DNA of 64,000 nucleotides, taken from contig NMRA01000062.1 in assembly GCA_002633005.1 (NCBI GenBank), positions 479,981 to 543,980 on the forward strand. The letters run 5' to 3'. The notes below the pieces were generated by a model. It was not told the DNA's origin. It did not search any database and saw only the letters and a list, made by a program, of their open reading frames with translations. Positions 35,921 to 48,280 of this stretch are shown here, piece by piece (the first letter of the stretch is position 1; every line of letters begins with the position of its first letter). The position numbers and the translations under genes were made by a program. The DNA comes from Phoronis australis (taxonomy: Eukaryota; Phoronida; Phoronidae).

Positions 35921-37951
35921 TTAATCGTTGCACGTGTACCCGATTGTAGTCAGGCAGACTTCTCTGTTGGACTCGCAGAATCCTGGATGTCCTATGGGTG
36001 GGTTGAGGTCCCAAGGAAAGGTTCCGCCTCCTCCGTCATCGTCAACTTTGAACTGACATTTGATATCGCCTAACTCAACCCCATTGCTGTATCCATCTCC
36101 GTCCGAATCCTTCATGCATAATTTGAAGTCCCAGAGCTGGTTACAAACACGTACAATATTACGATTGGCCTTTCATGTTACTAGTTTTGTTACCACGCAA
36201 TAGATGGCGATTGGCAATACTAATCTAATAATTACGAAACCATATTCGTAATAGAACAGTGACACATGTACCCTTTTATTGACGGGGTTGCACACACAAC
36301 GCAAATGTGCGCACCCAGCCTAATGAATGATGGGCTCGAAATTTTGAGAATGTGGACCTTTTATTAAGATTCATGGAGTACGTTCAGAGCTTTAGATTGT
36401 GCATTCGTCGAATTGTAGTACAGGTGTAGTACTGGCCTTTTCCCACTTTTTCGGAGTTGTTGCGTCCCTGTCTAAGGCTGTTCTTTTTTGCCCACTTCGT
36501 CAAATGGGAGGGTGGGCGCATGCATTACTGTCATAGAGATCATTTATGAAATTTTGCCATTGCCTGTTTTGGTTCCTTTGGAAACGGTTATTTCTCCCTG
36601 TATAACCTAAGGACCCAAAATTTCCATCCCTCAGGCATTCTCATTAACAGTGCTCTTTTCTTATCAACGCAAAATACTTTTGACAAGCTGCAATTCTTTT
36701 CTCATCAACCACAGTTTAATTCTTAGCAACTACCGTAAGTTATTTTCTCATTGACAGCCTTTTGTTTATCATGAACGGCGTTTTGGTCCCGAACTTTTAT
36801 TATTTTGGGATGACCTAGGCTATTTAATGGTTAGAGGGCGCTGTATTCGTGAACAAAACCGAGGTAAACGCATACTAGAAAGGCAAAAACTTGAACATAT
36901 TCTTGAAAATATTACAGCGAATAGTTTAAACATCTAAAGAGAGTTAAAGAGAGATAGTTTTATTTTTGTTTATGAAACTTTTGACATCTTTCATAAAAAT
37001 CGTAAGCCCTATTTTGATAGCTCCTCTTGCGAAAATGGAAAAGTTTAAAAACAATACCTAACATTTGTTGGTAGAGAGATCATAAAGCATAGTATGTGAA
37101 CGTTTGATATACATTGTCTTATCTTGATCAGCCATGTGTGACATATGACGTTTAGAATTTGGCCATTTGTGGAAATCTGTTTCTATTGAAGGGTCAAAAC
37201 CTCAAAACCAACCCGAAGTTGATACTTATCATACTACAGTAATTATGACAGATATCAAAAATCAAACTGTCGAACATAAAACCACCATCAAGTCAGATGA
37301 TCCCAAAAGCACCTAAAACGGCCCTTAAGCGGCCCTTCAAGCGGCACTTAAGCGGCACTTAAGCGACCTCTCATCCCAAATAATTCTTATTTAGACTTCT
37401 TAGCGCAAATAAATGAGTGTGAAGTTGTTCTTTAGATAAGTAAATTAGAAACGACTTCAGGGCTTCCAAAGGACTGACAGTTCACCCGTTACAAGTTGGC
37501 TTGCTGCGAAAACTCTATTGATCTTTGGTGCACCGAACATGGTCACAAGGAATTATAACGAAGTGCTGTCCGTTACAAGCCCAGAAAACACTTTGAATAT
37601 GAGTAAGGAATGTTGAAATCAATTTTACAGCGGAAATAGGTCTAAATCAAAAGTTAGATTTTTTCCGGAGCGTAGCTTTATAGCCGCTTTCGACTCCACG
37701 ACTTTCTCAGCACAGCAGCTAAGACATTTTACACTAACAGCACGTACGTAATTGTTTGCCTTGAAGTCGATACCAAAAGCGTTGAGCTCTCCCCCGCCAC
37801 CGTCGTTCTTATGGCCCACCCCTTTCCACAGTTCGCCATTGTTGCAGGGGTGCGGCACGCGATGCCCGTTCGGAATCTCAAAACGAAGGTTGGGGTTGGC
37901 ACTGATCGCGCCAACAAACAAAATGATTACTACAGATCTCGTACGAAACAT
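35921..37951 (-). CDS. temptin-like secreted protein, gene 2 (two exons)
   Basis: Exon 1 is 37951-37748 (donor TAC|GTACGT); exon 2 is 36136-35921 (acceptor GTTTGTAACCAG). Both junctions are phase 0 and the product is 139 residues, the same as gene 1. The start chosen is Met at 37951, which gives a clean signal peptide (MFRTRSVVIILFVGAISA); an in-frame Met at 38008 would add 19 residues. Motifs are NPNLRFEIPNGHRVPHPC, LWKGVGHKN, GGGGELNAFGIDF, CMKDSDGDGYSNGVELGD and IGHPGFCESN. These align with gene 1 throughout, with the intron at the same place, so the two arose by duplication. Gene 2 carries an extra acidic/Gly run (DDDGGGG) before the HPG motif. Confidence 0.85.
36303..36525 (+). mobile_element. 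MITE family B, copy 3
   Basis: Begins with GTGCGCACCCAGCC and ends GGTGGGCGCATGCAT. It aligns with copy 2 over its whole length. Lies in the intron of temptin-like gene 2. Confidence 0.7.
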
Positions 37952-40900
37952 CACCAACGAATGCACAACTAACTGTTCTATGTACGTCACAATTAGTGAC
38001 GAAGACATTACTTAACGTTGGCTATTATTACATTATATGTCAAACCAAGTATAGGATAAATTACAAATAGCTCACTTGCGAGTTTCTCATTAGTCAGTGT
38101 GACGTCACCGGAAGGGGGCAAAACCCGCCCTATTGCTCTTGTTTTGCCCCGAGTCTTTGCCACACACGCTAAATCTTACTGGAGTTCTTATGGTGTATTT
38201 TACGCTTAAAACGTTAACACAACTTAAGAGATGGTAGATGGATCGTGGACTGTGAAAGGACCAAGAAAATGTGAACTTGTTATGTGGTGCGAAGGTGTGA
38301 ACGGACTGAAATTGGAACTCAACCCGGTCTAGGCCTGAATGACGCAGGCATACAGGGGCGATAGTGTATCCCCATAAAAAGTTACTCACTTCAAAATACA
38401 GCAAATAAAATCAAATGAAACATTCATATCTGCACATGGAGTTATAATGAAAACATACCCTGACTCTGGATACAATTTGTTTTACAAATAACTTGAACAT
38501 ATCCATGAAAACCTCGCGGTTCGCTCGAGTTTCTCTCATTGGGCGCCATTTTGAGGAAGTTACGTGAAATCACGTCTATTGAACAAAAAGTCCAAGGGAC
38601 ACAAATCTTACAAATTTCACTTGATATTTTCTCATGCTATTTTGCAAGTGTCACGCGTCAGGTCACGCGCCAGGTCTCGCGCTTGGCTCAGTCTTGCACT
38701 AGCCTTTGCCTCATACTCACCTGACTCAGTTGAAATACTTTGTGGTTATCGCGCTCCCGGTCAAAGTTAACAATAACCACAAAGTAGAGTTGAAATTCTT
38801 CGCCTAAATCATCTGAATTCCCGTAGCTATGCTTCGTCGAAGATATGTTTAGAAACAATTGATCACTGAAGAAAGTAAGCGCAGTTTAGGTGATAATTTA
38901 GGTGTAGAATGTAATTTTGACGAGGTGAAAACTTATCAATGAGCGGATTTCGCCTACGCCCGTTTAAAATACACGGGACGAAATTAGCACAGAACGCGAT
39001 AGAACGTATTGTAGTGCGAATCTGAATTTCACTTTCCATAACAGCAATGCTTGTTAGGCATTTTCTGAACTAAACGGCTAAAAACTCGAAGAAAATAACA
39101 GAATACACTCTGCTATCGTATTGAGCAAATGGCCAAACGACAAGCTTTTGCCCACTTCCCGTGACATCACAGTTAAGTCTCACATAACCTCCCGTCATTG
39201 TTATGAACTCGCAAAAGGACTATTTGCCACTTTTACTATGGCCTCAAAACTATAGTATAAGACACAAGGCAAGTAGCAGTGCCAAATCATTTATGTGACG
39301 TCATTGGTCCACTACCCATTCTAAGGCTATCCAAAACCTTCCAAGCTTCTAATGAGAATCAACTTAGAATTAGAGATTTCATATACTCAAATTGATAAAT
39401 ATTGTCAAATATCATCATTTCCTGGAAAATGGGTCATTTCCATTCAAAGGTTTCTCATCTTACAATCACTTTCCCATATAAACTGGACACATTTCTACAA
39501 AACTCTCTCAGGCACTGTCAAAGTTGGATGACCATGTTACTATAATTGCTTCTGAGTGACGTTCAGTCGAACCTTCTACGATGTAAAATAGTGTTTTTGT
39601 AGACACTTTGTCGAAGTTTAATCACCTAAGGCAGTGCGGTAATGCCTTTTTGTTTTATTGGGTACAAATAACACAAGGCGAGAGTTGTTTTGATGAAGTT
39701 CATGTGATGTGTGTTGGCAGTGGGTCACAGCTCTTTGGAGAAGTGGTGGTACGTACAAAGGTGCGACGAAAAAGGAGTTAACCGTTTAGGTAACAGATGA
39801 GTACGACAAAATCAAAAGGTACGCTGTTAGTGTGTACCAAGTGAGTACACGACACCAGATGGGTATCGGCCGATTGCCTACCAAATGGGCTCGAGCAAAA
39901 CGGCATTTACATGTACAGTTAAGTACCAGCAGGTGGGTACTGAAACTGTCAATTGGATTAAAATATAATATAGGCCTACTCTAACAGTTAAAAACATTTC
40001 AATAGAGCCAACAATTCTTGATTAACACGAACATGTTGTAGGTGTAAAAGTAAGTGAGATAGAGATGTGTCAAGTTCAGGAATCTCACAGCCTCTTTTTC
40101 GGGTATTGTAGGATACATGAAATATGTTCTGGTGCAGCAATTTTCATCGCAAGCTTCCTAAATTATTCCTTCTAATATCGAAAACTTTTACCACGGGTAT
40201 CAAATTCTTCCGCAGATTTAATGAATAAATGCGAGAAAAAATCGAATCAGCTTCTCCAACGTGAAACTTCCACAGCTTCGTAGAATATCACAGCCACCAC
40301 AAACGCAACGCCTCTCCATTCCTTGATTCTATAAACTACGGGAAAACGAGCAGCAACACACTAAACACACTGGAGGAGAACTGGAGTTGTGATTGGTTGT
40401 CCCGATTTTAAGTAGCATGTATCAACCAATAAATGCCCGTAACTAGAGATCAGCTAATTGACATGTCGTCTAATTTGACAGCTGTTGCAATATTGTTTGG
40501 TCGTTGATCATTCCACCAAATTTCGCAAAATGTCGGCCGAAATGTTGCAAAACTGAGATCTTTTACCCGCACACAGGTTCATGTCTGGTATTTGGGGTTG
40601 TGGAGTTTGGTCACGGAGTTTGTGGCATTTTTCGTGCGCGTGTGGTATATTACTGGATTTTAGAATCACCACCTGAAGATAAACTAGCTTGCCTTCTCCG
40701 CATTTGTCGGTCAACTCACATTTCCTTCGTGAGCCAACAACAGATTGCAATGCCTTGCTGATACCCAGTCGGATATATCTCCATATATATTATTTTCAGA
40801 TGAAAAAGCAGTTAATTGACCATTGGTGCTCTTGTGCCTCATTTCCTATGCTTCTAGATCATCACTCGTAAATTGCCGTTCGATGTGGCATCTTGTCGGA

Positions 40901-41104
40901 AGTAAAAGTCTAACGATGCAAAGTGACATGGCTCCGTGTCAGATTTGTCATTCAGCAACCCTAACTGCTACAATTAAGAGGACCCCGCACAAGTTAATCT
41001 CTTAACTCTCCATTTATTTAAAGAAATGTATGCTCAAAGGCAGTGCAAAAGTTTCGAATCGGTAAAAGACCGTATAACATCTCTTCCACTAGAGTCACAA
41101 TACT
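37952..41104. other. intergenic, mostly unassigned
   Basis: Apart from the SAP-like relic at 38099-38330, no gene is supported. The frames at 40504-40761 on both strands were weighed as a protease exon and set aside. Confidence 0.5.
38099..38330 (+). pseudogene. decayed second copy of the SAP-like repeat
   Basis: Aligns with 42600-42830 from GTGACGTCACCGGAAG through TAAATCTTACTGGAGTTCTT and CAACTTAAGAGATGGT to GGACTGAAATTGG. Here the frame is broken: a TAG follows LKRW, and a short deletion in ATCGTGGACTGTGAA shifts the rest. Confidence 0.6.
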
Positions 41105-41400
41105 TTGTCGTTGGCCAAATGGGTGAACGTTACGCACGTAATTTAGGTGCGTAAGTTAATTCTTGATAGAGGCTTAAAGTAATTATTTACGACGTAAGGT
41201 AACTTGCAACGCCTCAAATAATTACTTACGCCGTAAAGTAATTATTAGTTTATGGCGTGAAGTAATTATTTGAGGCTTTAAAAGTTACTTAGGCCGCAAA
41301 TAATTACTTACACCGCGAATAATTACTTTACGCCTGTAACAAGACTTAACTTACACACGTAATTTACGTGCTTAATATTCACCCATTTGTCCAACGACAA
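41105..41400. mobile_element. near-complete palindromic fold-back element
   Basis: A 296-bp element. Left TTGTCGTTGGCCAAATGGGT is mirrored by the right ACCCATTTGTCCAACGACAA with one mismatch. The pairing continues inward through ACGTAA and AAGTTAA. The middle is full of TAATTACTT and its inverse. Confidence 0.8.
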
Positions 41401-41519
41401 TTCTTATGATTGTTCACGGCTGTGCGAGACTCTTAGACTAGCAACCTAGATGAACGATGTACTTACATTTCTTATATTCCACCTCAGGATGTACAGCAAT
41501 GGATGTCTACACTATGGGT

Positions 41520-42215
41520 GTGACCCCGGGGGACCTTGTAAGAGGCAAAATTGAACTAGATTAGATATTCGATGTACCGGCCAAAACAGTTCTAAAACGA
41601 ACAATCCGTATCACAGCGAACACCGAACGACCCATGACAGACAAACTGTAGTTGGGAAAGAGTCCGCCAGCACCCCAAAAAGGACCCCCCAAAATGAGCT
41701 AGCTCGTACATTCGACGTACCACAAAAATAATTCCATATGATTCAATACAGGCCACTTTCCCATGTCAGAGAAAATACACTATGTGTTGTGCCCGCCAGA
41801 AACCCCTAAACATATCAAAAACGGCATGCCATTGAGAACTGGAGCTAGATCAGATATTCGGGGTACCGGTCAAAACTATAATTTAAATCGAACAACTAAT
41901 AGTGCAGCACTTAACTCCGAATCACCCATGGCAGACAAGTTTCAGTCTAGAATGAGTCTACCTGAAACCCACAAATGACTTCCAAAAATGAGCTAGCTCA
42001 TACACTCGAGGTTCCACAAAAACAATTTCATATGATTCAATATATGCCACTGGCCACTAAATGGCCTATGACAGACAAAATACACTCTAGACTGTGCCCT
42101 CCAGAAACCCCCAAAAATCCCAGTCAATTGGCATGCCACTAAACACTTGATCTTATATATTCCTGGTACTGGTCAAAACTAATTTAAAACGAATAACGAA
42201 TCACACTGAACACAC
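41520..42215. repeat. divergent tandem repeat, ~295-bp unit, ~2.4 copies
   Basis: Landmark AGATATTCGATGTACCGGCC near 41563 recurs near 41852 (GATATTCGGGGTACCGGTC) and 42155 (ATATTCCTGGTACTGGTC), each followed by AAAAC. AAAATGAGCTAGCTC recurs near 41693 and 41985. Spacing is 289-303 bp. No coding frame is conserved. Confidence 0.7.
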
Positions 42216-42604
42216 TGAATTTAAGTTCACAACATACATTAACCCGCGGAGCCGTTCAAAACACATCTAACTATAAATAATTTCCATTCAGTAAAACCTT
42301 GGTCTGATGACGTGTCAGAAGCTCTTGCAGAACGAGAGTTTGGTAACCTTCCTCCTACAAGAATGGCAGAAAAACGTAGGTGGACCAGTGGGTGGAAAAA
42401 AACATTTGCCGCCGATTTCATAAAGGGAATTTAACAAAACTTAAGACTTAAACCTGGTCTTCCTAAACCTGATCTAATTTCAGACCTCACTTGCATTTCA
42501 CCAACGTGGTTTAAAATTCTGAAAGCCTGGTTTTGTTAGACCAGATAGTGGGTTTAGTAAACCAGGTTTAAAGTATCCAAGACACCCTACTTCCAGTTAA
42601 TGTG

Positions 42605-42870
42605 ACGTCACCGGAAGTAGAGCAAAACCCGCCGTATTGGTTTGCTTCGAGTCTTTGCTACACACGCTAAATCTTACTGGAGTTCTTATGGAGAACTTTT
42701 TGCTTAAAACGTTAGCACAACTTAAGAGATGGTCAATGGATCGTGGACGAACTGTGAATGGACGAAGAAAAGGTGAACTTGTTATGTTGTGCGAAGCTGC
42801 GAATGGACTGAAATTGGCAAGTGAAGAGCGACAAAGAAATAGCTTTCAAATGTATATTATTAGAGGGTAG
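42605..42870 (+). CDS. SAP-like motif ORF fragment, mobile-element associated
   Basis: The frame contains VLMENFLLKTLAQLKRWSMD then RGRTVNGRRKGELVMLCEAA. L-K-x-W-x-x-x-R-G-x-x-x-x-G-x-R-K-x-E-L-V fits the SAP DNA-binding helix-loop-helix that starts several multicopy transposon-type proteins in invertebrates. It is preceded by GTGACGTCACCGGAAG, also found before the second copy at 38.1 kb. The frame ends soon after, so this is a first exon or a fragment. Confidence 0.45.
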
Positions 42871-42971
42871 GCCTGGCAATAACAACAGACGTATAGACGT
42901 CTTCATTATTCTTCAGACTTGAGAGCCTATGCAACACGGTTTTGATAAAACATTCACAGTACTGGAGTTGA

Positions 42972-43109
42972 GTTCAGTAGATTTTTCACGGCTACAAAAT
43001 CTAGCCAAAATCATATGTTCTCATTTAAAATATACAGAAATATCTCACGTAATCTCGCTAAGTCCTGCTTTTTAGCGAGGTCCTAGCATAAGTCCTAGCG
43101 TTACTGAAC
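42972..43109. mobile_element. MITE family E, uninterrupted copy
   Basis: Starts GTTCAGTAGATTTT and ends GTCCTAGCGTTACTGAAC. It contains TGCTTTTTAGCGAGGTCCTA, the inverse of the block in the interrupted copy. A further right-end fragment with the same CTGAACTCTACC end lies at 43501-43550. Confidence 0.6.
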
Positions 43110-43500
43110 TCTACCTTAGTCTACATGCTATGACAGGGTGTGACGTCAAAGCAGCACAGTGGACAGGAAAGACAAAGTGAAGCCCACTGGAAATCTTAAT
43201 GAAAGACTCGGATGGAAGCTACATGATGTATGGTATACTCTTGAATGGCTGTGTTAATCTGCCCTTCCTGATATCCTTAATGAAGGTGCTGATCTCTTCC
43301 AAGAAAATCAAGCAGATCGGCGCAGTACAAAAATGGAGCGATGAAACAAGTGAGCCCGAATCAATTACCTGGAGTAGCAATAACGAAATTGACATTGAAG
43401 TATATTAAAACTAACCCGAGACTACTATAAACAAATATAAGCATTCCATAGTCGACATGCAGTTATTTGAACGTGCCTGTTGTTACAAGGTTATGTATTT

Positions 43501-43550
43501 AGATTTTAGCGATTTCTTAGCGTATGTCCTGGCGATACTGAACTCTACCC
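43501..43550. mobile_element. MITE family E, end fragment
   Basis: AGATTTTAGCGATTTCTTAG then GTCCTGGCGATACTGAACTC. Matches one end of family E only. Confidence 0.45.
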
Positions 43551-46429
43551 GGGAGTACATTGACCTGCCACTAGCGACCTTTCACCCCTCAGAAAGGTTA
43601 TAGGTCATCGCGGCGTCCTCTTTATTCCTGGTCGCCAGAAACATTCCTTGTCTGGACATTTGACGATATCTCAATATTTTGATACGAGTACTTTACATCC
43701 ACGTGCCTCCTGATTACTGGCTATGCCAAACTCGTGAAGACTACGCACCTGGCATTTACATGTTTTGTGTCGCTTCCTCTGGTCATGAAGCCTGTTTCCA
43801 GGTGGCCCTTTAGTCTGCATGATGCATTTCACGGCACTTACCTACTCGACTGGCCTCAGGTGATGTTTAGCTTGAATCACATGGGCGGTGCACCATAGGG
43901 ATGGGGGAGGAGGAGGGGGCTCTGGCCGCCACCTTTTTCATGTCTGCGCCGCCCGTGGTCCACAGCCGGTGCACCACAAGGGGGCTTGGGGGCTATAGCA
44001 CCCACTTTTTCAGTGCTGTGCCGCCCATGTTGAAGGGGGCAACGTAGCTGTCTCACTCCATACTGGCGATAAACTGAGCAGTAGTGGGTTGCAACACTTT
44101 CATAATGTTTCCGAAACTGACTCCAACGATTTAAAGTGTCTCATCTTTGACTTAATCAGCAATTTTAAAGTCACCGAAAAACTAACGTTTTGGGGTTGAT
44201 CGAGATTACGTAGGGCACTGGGTTCTAGGGGCGTTTCATTTTAAAACATTACGAGACACAGTTGCAGTTAATCTATTCATAATTTAAAACAAAATTGAAT
44301 GAACTTTTAAAACAATTGGCGACCCGTGCTCTGAACTCATCGGGAAATCACAGTACAAGTCAAGTCAAGCTGATCCATTGAAATTGGAAGTCATTGACTT
44401 GAGTAAACAAGGTAAATTCTTCTAAAAACATTAGAGTCTGCTGAAATTCCACAGTTCAATTTTAACAGTCAGGGATGACCAACAAGTGACATACGTTTTT
44501 TGCGTTTGCACTATTTTCGGGCGGAAGTTTCACTTCATTACAAAAATCAACAGATTTGTGACAGCTTAATCAATACAAGGGTACATTTCTCCTACCGAAA
44601 AGTGCTCTCGTTACATTTGTTCTATCATCAAACTGCGCCATTTTCGTCTCCTTCGTCACGCACGCTAGTGTAATCACTCGTGCCACCATTGTTAAGGTTA
44701 TATAGATTTTGTCTACCACAGTATAGATTTTAACTCACTAAAAGTCTATCTTTCCTAAAAGTAGGAAACCTGAAAAATTAGAATTTTTTTCTTAATACCA
44801 ATATGTTTAAAATTTGATCGCGACCATGTCTTTTTAGTGAAATTAGCTTCATGAGATCAAAAATATTTGCTTTAGACTGTGCCCATTAGGTTCTTTGTCA
44901 CTGCAGATTATTTACGTAAGGTGACTTATCAAGCTTAAATTTTCTTCAGCGTGACTTGATACTGTATCTTATTAAGGATGTTTTCTGACGCCCTGCTTTA
45001 GCACACCTGTGTTCAGAGAATCGGCCAACTGTGTGACTAGACCACCAGCGGCGTTATCATACACGATACATAGTATACATAGTAGACCCCCATGTGGTAA
45101 ACAACTTTGACTTGTAGTAAATTCCAACTAATGACCTCTCGACAAATATTTCCTCAGTGTCAGCCCGGTGCTCAATGTTAATGGATTAACTCGATTGGCC
45201 GATTAAAAGCGATGGCGTGGAGATAGCTGTGAATTCGCATTTCGGTGTTGTATAACTGACATGTTTTCCTAGAACAATACTGAAGCTTCATTGAACTGGA
45301 AATTCCATAGGGTATCTAGAAGTGTGATTACTATTTACGAATTGAAATTTCAGACAAAAATATTAGTCAGTTTTAAAGAATTCGTGGTTTCTTGACAAAA
45401 ATCCAAAAATCAAAGCTTTAATCATTGAGTCTTACTGTATGTACATGTATTAGTGTGGAAATCGTATTTCTTGCAAATAGATTCACTCTGTTAATTAATT
45501 TTGAAAATAATAAGTTGTTTCCGAAGCTGCACCTGTGTAAAGATTTATCCGCAATTTTAGTATTACTGCCCAGGTGTAATGCTGAAAGGTGATTTTTGAG
45601 TACAAATGTCGTTCTTTTTATCGCTTTTCGTTTGAATAATTGAATAACTATTTCTCGAAAAAATCTGAGTGACTCGTGTTACCGGGGAAGTAAAAGTTCA
45701 CTTTAAAGTAAATGTGCCAAACCTCGCTACCGTACTGTAGGCTTGTTGCATTTTAAGACTACGTGTCCTTGCTTATGGTTGTTGCAAACTTCTTACACTT
45801 GTAGAAGACAACCTAAAAGTTCACCGAACACAATCGTTGTCGCGTTAAAATGTGGAATTAAAATTTCAATGCTTGATAACATGATGTCCAATGGCAGTAA
45901 AATACTTGTGACTAATCTCCAGCCACTGTTTATTTTTTTAAATACACTACTTTACTTCACATCCGCATGGTCAGGTAAAGCAACATTTAACCATTGGTTC
46001 CTAGATTTAACCGATCAACCAAAGCAACCGGTTGTAATACTCGAGCTTAGAAAACAATGTTGTCAACTAACATTGAAAGTCGCCCAGTGATGCCAAACCT
46101 TTTTTGTTAACGTTTGTGTTAGCGCTTTTTATTGAAGCGAAGAAACCATTAACAGCCGGTTAATCGTTGCTTACCTGACCATTTGAATGAGATCATAATT
46201 AATCTTCTGGCTAGGCCGGGTAGCGGCTCTGCCATACAGTGTAGTTATATTTATTACAAATACTAGTGTTAAGAATAATATTAATGCGACGCAGTGTCAA
46301 CTTTAGCAGAACGGAGAGCGTGAATACAGCACAACCAGGCTGGTATGCAAAGTTGTAAAATTTCTCATGGCTTCCCCCAGAACTCTCCATTAATATTCAT
46401 TGTGTTCACAAATTGTCTTGAATTGTATG
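43551..46429. other. intergenic, hairpin repeats only
   Basis: Contains the family D hairpins at 43880-44030. The 115-codon frame at 45743-46090 carries no motif I know. Nothing else is seen. Confidence 0.5.
43880..44030. mobile_element. short hairpin repeat family D, two tandem copies
   Basis: Copy at 43880-43957 begins CATGGGCGGTGCACCATAGG; copy at about 43961-44030 begins CACAGCCGGTGCACCACAAG and ends CAGTGCTGTGCCGCCCATG. Each folds on itself. The two share the TTTTTCA block before the closing arm. Confidence 0.6.
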
Positions 46430-47337
46430 TTAGGATATGGTAATGTATGCCGACGACTCACCAATTTTTGTTTCTGTAAGATTTACAGGTATTCTTAATG
46501 TCATGTTACAGTCTGATTTAGCCAGCATTGAAGTCTGTTGTCGTGACGGTAGAACGATTGTTTGACGCCTCTAAGAAACTAAAAACACTATTGATAGACA
46601 TGTTTTAAAATTAGATCTCAAATTTTAGGAAATTATTTATGGAACACACAATTTCGGAGAAATTACGTGGTGTTAAGATCATGGACATAGGCGGCGCACC
46701 ATAGGGGGCTTGGAGAGCTATAGTCCACCACTTTTTTCAGTGCTGCGCCGCCCATGATCTGTGGGCGGTGCACCACAGGAGGTGGCTGGCGGCTGAGTGA
46801 CTATGTTTCTGAGGTTTCTCGAAAGTACGACGGGGTCTCGGACTTTTAAAACGTATTAACTGTTACCTTACTGGAGAGGGCGAATTGAGGAATTATAATT
46901 AGTTCCAGTGTGTTACCCCCTTTTTGTGTTGTACTGTGTGGTCTGGTTGCACAACCAATGAATTTGGTTTATAAGATTTTAAGCTTCCAAAGTAACAGTT
47001 GTCCCATTTGGCACTCCATCCTGTCACCGAGTTCAACTTGGATACCTATGTATAATTTTTATGAATTTAGACGGTTGTGTACGGTTTTTAAGTGCTATTG
47101 GTGTGATGCACAAAGAATACCTGACCAGAGATATTGTACCAATTCGCTCCACACATGGAGTAAGTATTCGTTTTACCTCACAACTTAACCTTCCGGTACA
47201 TAGACACAGGACAGTCACTGCTTTTTATGCAAGACATTTTTGTTTTTGCCATTGGGGAGTGGAATGATCTTTCTGACCACATTAAACGTATAACTACATT
47301 TAAACATTTTAAGAAAAGTTTGTCCAACCATCTTTAA
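46430..47337 (+). mobile_element. LINE relic, RT active-site fragment and C-terminus
   Basis: At 46440 MVMYADDSPIFVSVR carries the YADD catalytic box. From 47130 PIRSTHGVSIRFTSQLNLP and a HRHRTVTAFYARHF segment lead, after a one-base shift, to WNDLSDHIKRITTFKHFKKS and LSNHL, then TAA at 47335. This is the usual C-terminus of CR1/Jockey-type proteins (LWNxLPxxIKxxxxxxxFKxxLKxxL). Most of the RT between is missing or unrecognisable. Confidence 0.65.
46681..46795. mobile_element. short hairpin repeat family D, one complete and one partial copy
   Basis: Complete copy 46681-46755: ATGGACATAGGCGGCGCACC ... CAGTGCTGCGCCGCCCATG. A second left arm GTGGGCGGTGCACCACAGGA starts at 46761 without a matching right arm. 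Confidence 0.6.
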
Positions 47338-48280
47338 TCATTACTAACTTGTGTGTCTCTCGTATGACCTCGCGGCAACACCACTGGTATTTGTACATTG
47401 CTTTCCTCTTTTTATTTGAAATATCCATACTTAATTCAAATACTGTTTTTCAACTTTTCGTCATCATTTTCTTGTAAAATTCACTGCTTTGCCGTTATCA
47501 AATCCATTGTAATTGCTTCCCTTTCATTGTTTATATCATTGTTCAGTACCATGTTTGCTATTTGTATTTTTGTGAGGAGCATCTGGAAGATATTAAGCTT
47601 TTTTGCTTAAGATAATGTATCTCTTACCTTTAACACAAATAAATATTGTTTTAAAAAGAGGACGACTTGACTGGAGTGACTGCCAAATATGTAATGTAAA
47701 ATAGCAATAAGCTTTATTGCCTAAACTCAGGCGGAAACTCATTTTAACAAAAACTAACAAAGTAATTTCAATAACTTCACTTTAATGCTACATTAATCTG
47801 GAGACCACAAGATGAACTCAGACAAATTCAGTTTCATAACCTAAAACATCAGTTGCGAAGGTTTGTTAGAACAGACCTTAAACCGTTCGTAACATCGTTC
47901 ATAAATAAATACTGTTTTCCCCATAGACGTCATTGGATCGTCATCAAAAGAACTACTTTTCCACACAATTCGCCATTGCAATTCTACATTACTCATTATT
48001 CTGGAACTATTTACCTCAGTAAGAGACCTCAAATAACCTTTACAACTAGTAGCTAGGGCAATAACCATTGCTTGGTAATCAGTTTTTCAAGCATCACGCG
48101 TTATCTAATGGAAGGATGTTGGGTGGGTGTCGGAAAATGTGCAAAGCACAAAAAGCAGCATAGAATTTTACGGTCACCTGACAAGAAGACAAAATAAGAA
48201 ATATTGATATTATTATATGGCATAACTCAAAAAGTTCCGAGATTCATGCGTAATATCTCCTGACGAAATCCTGCAGGGCG
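47338..48280. other. 3' flank of the peptide precursor, nothing recognised
   Basis: AT-rich, no recognised element. No clear AATAAA is seen on the minus strand in the first 200 bases after the precursor's stop. Confidence 0.4.

Noticed and set aside
40508-40750. Minus-strand segment ending IPDMNLCAG before a GTAAAA donor, like the C-x-n-MLCAG strand of trypsin-like proteases
   Set aside because: No GDSGGP exon, His or Asp catalytic exon was found nearby, and the rest of the segment does not align with the fold.
45743-46090. A 115-codon plus-strand frame upstream of a LINE relic
   Set aside because: It does not resemble RT or endonuclease motifs and has no other recognisable domain.
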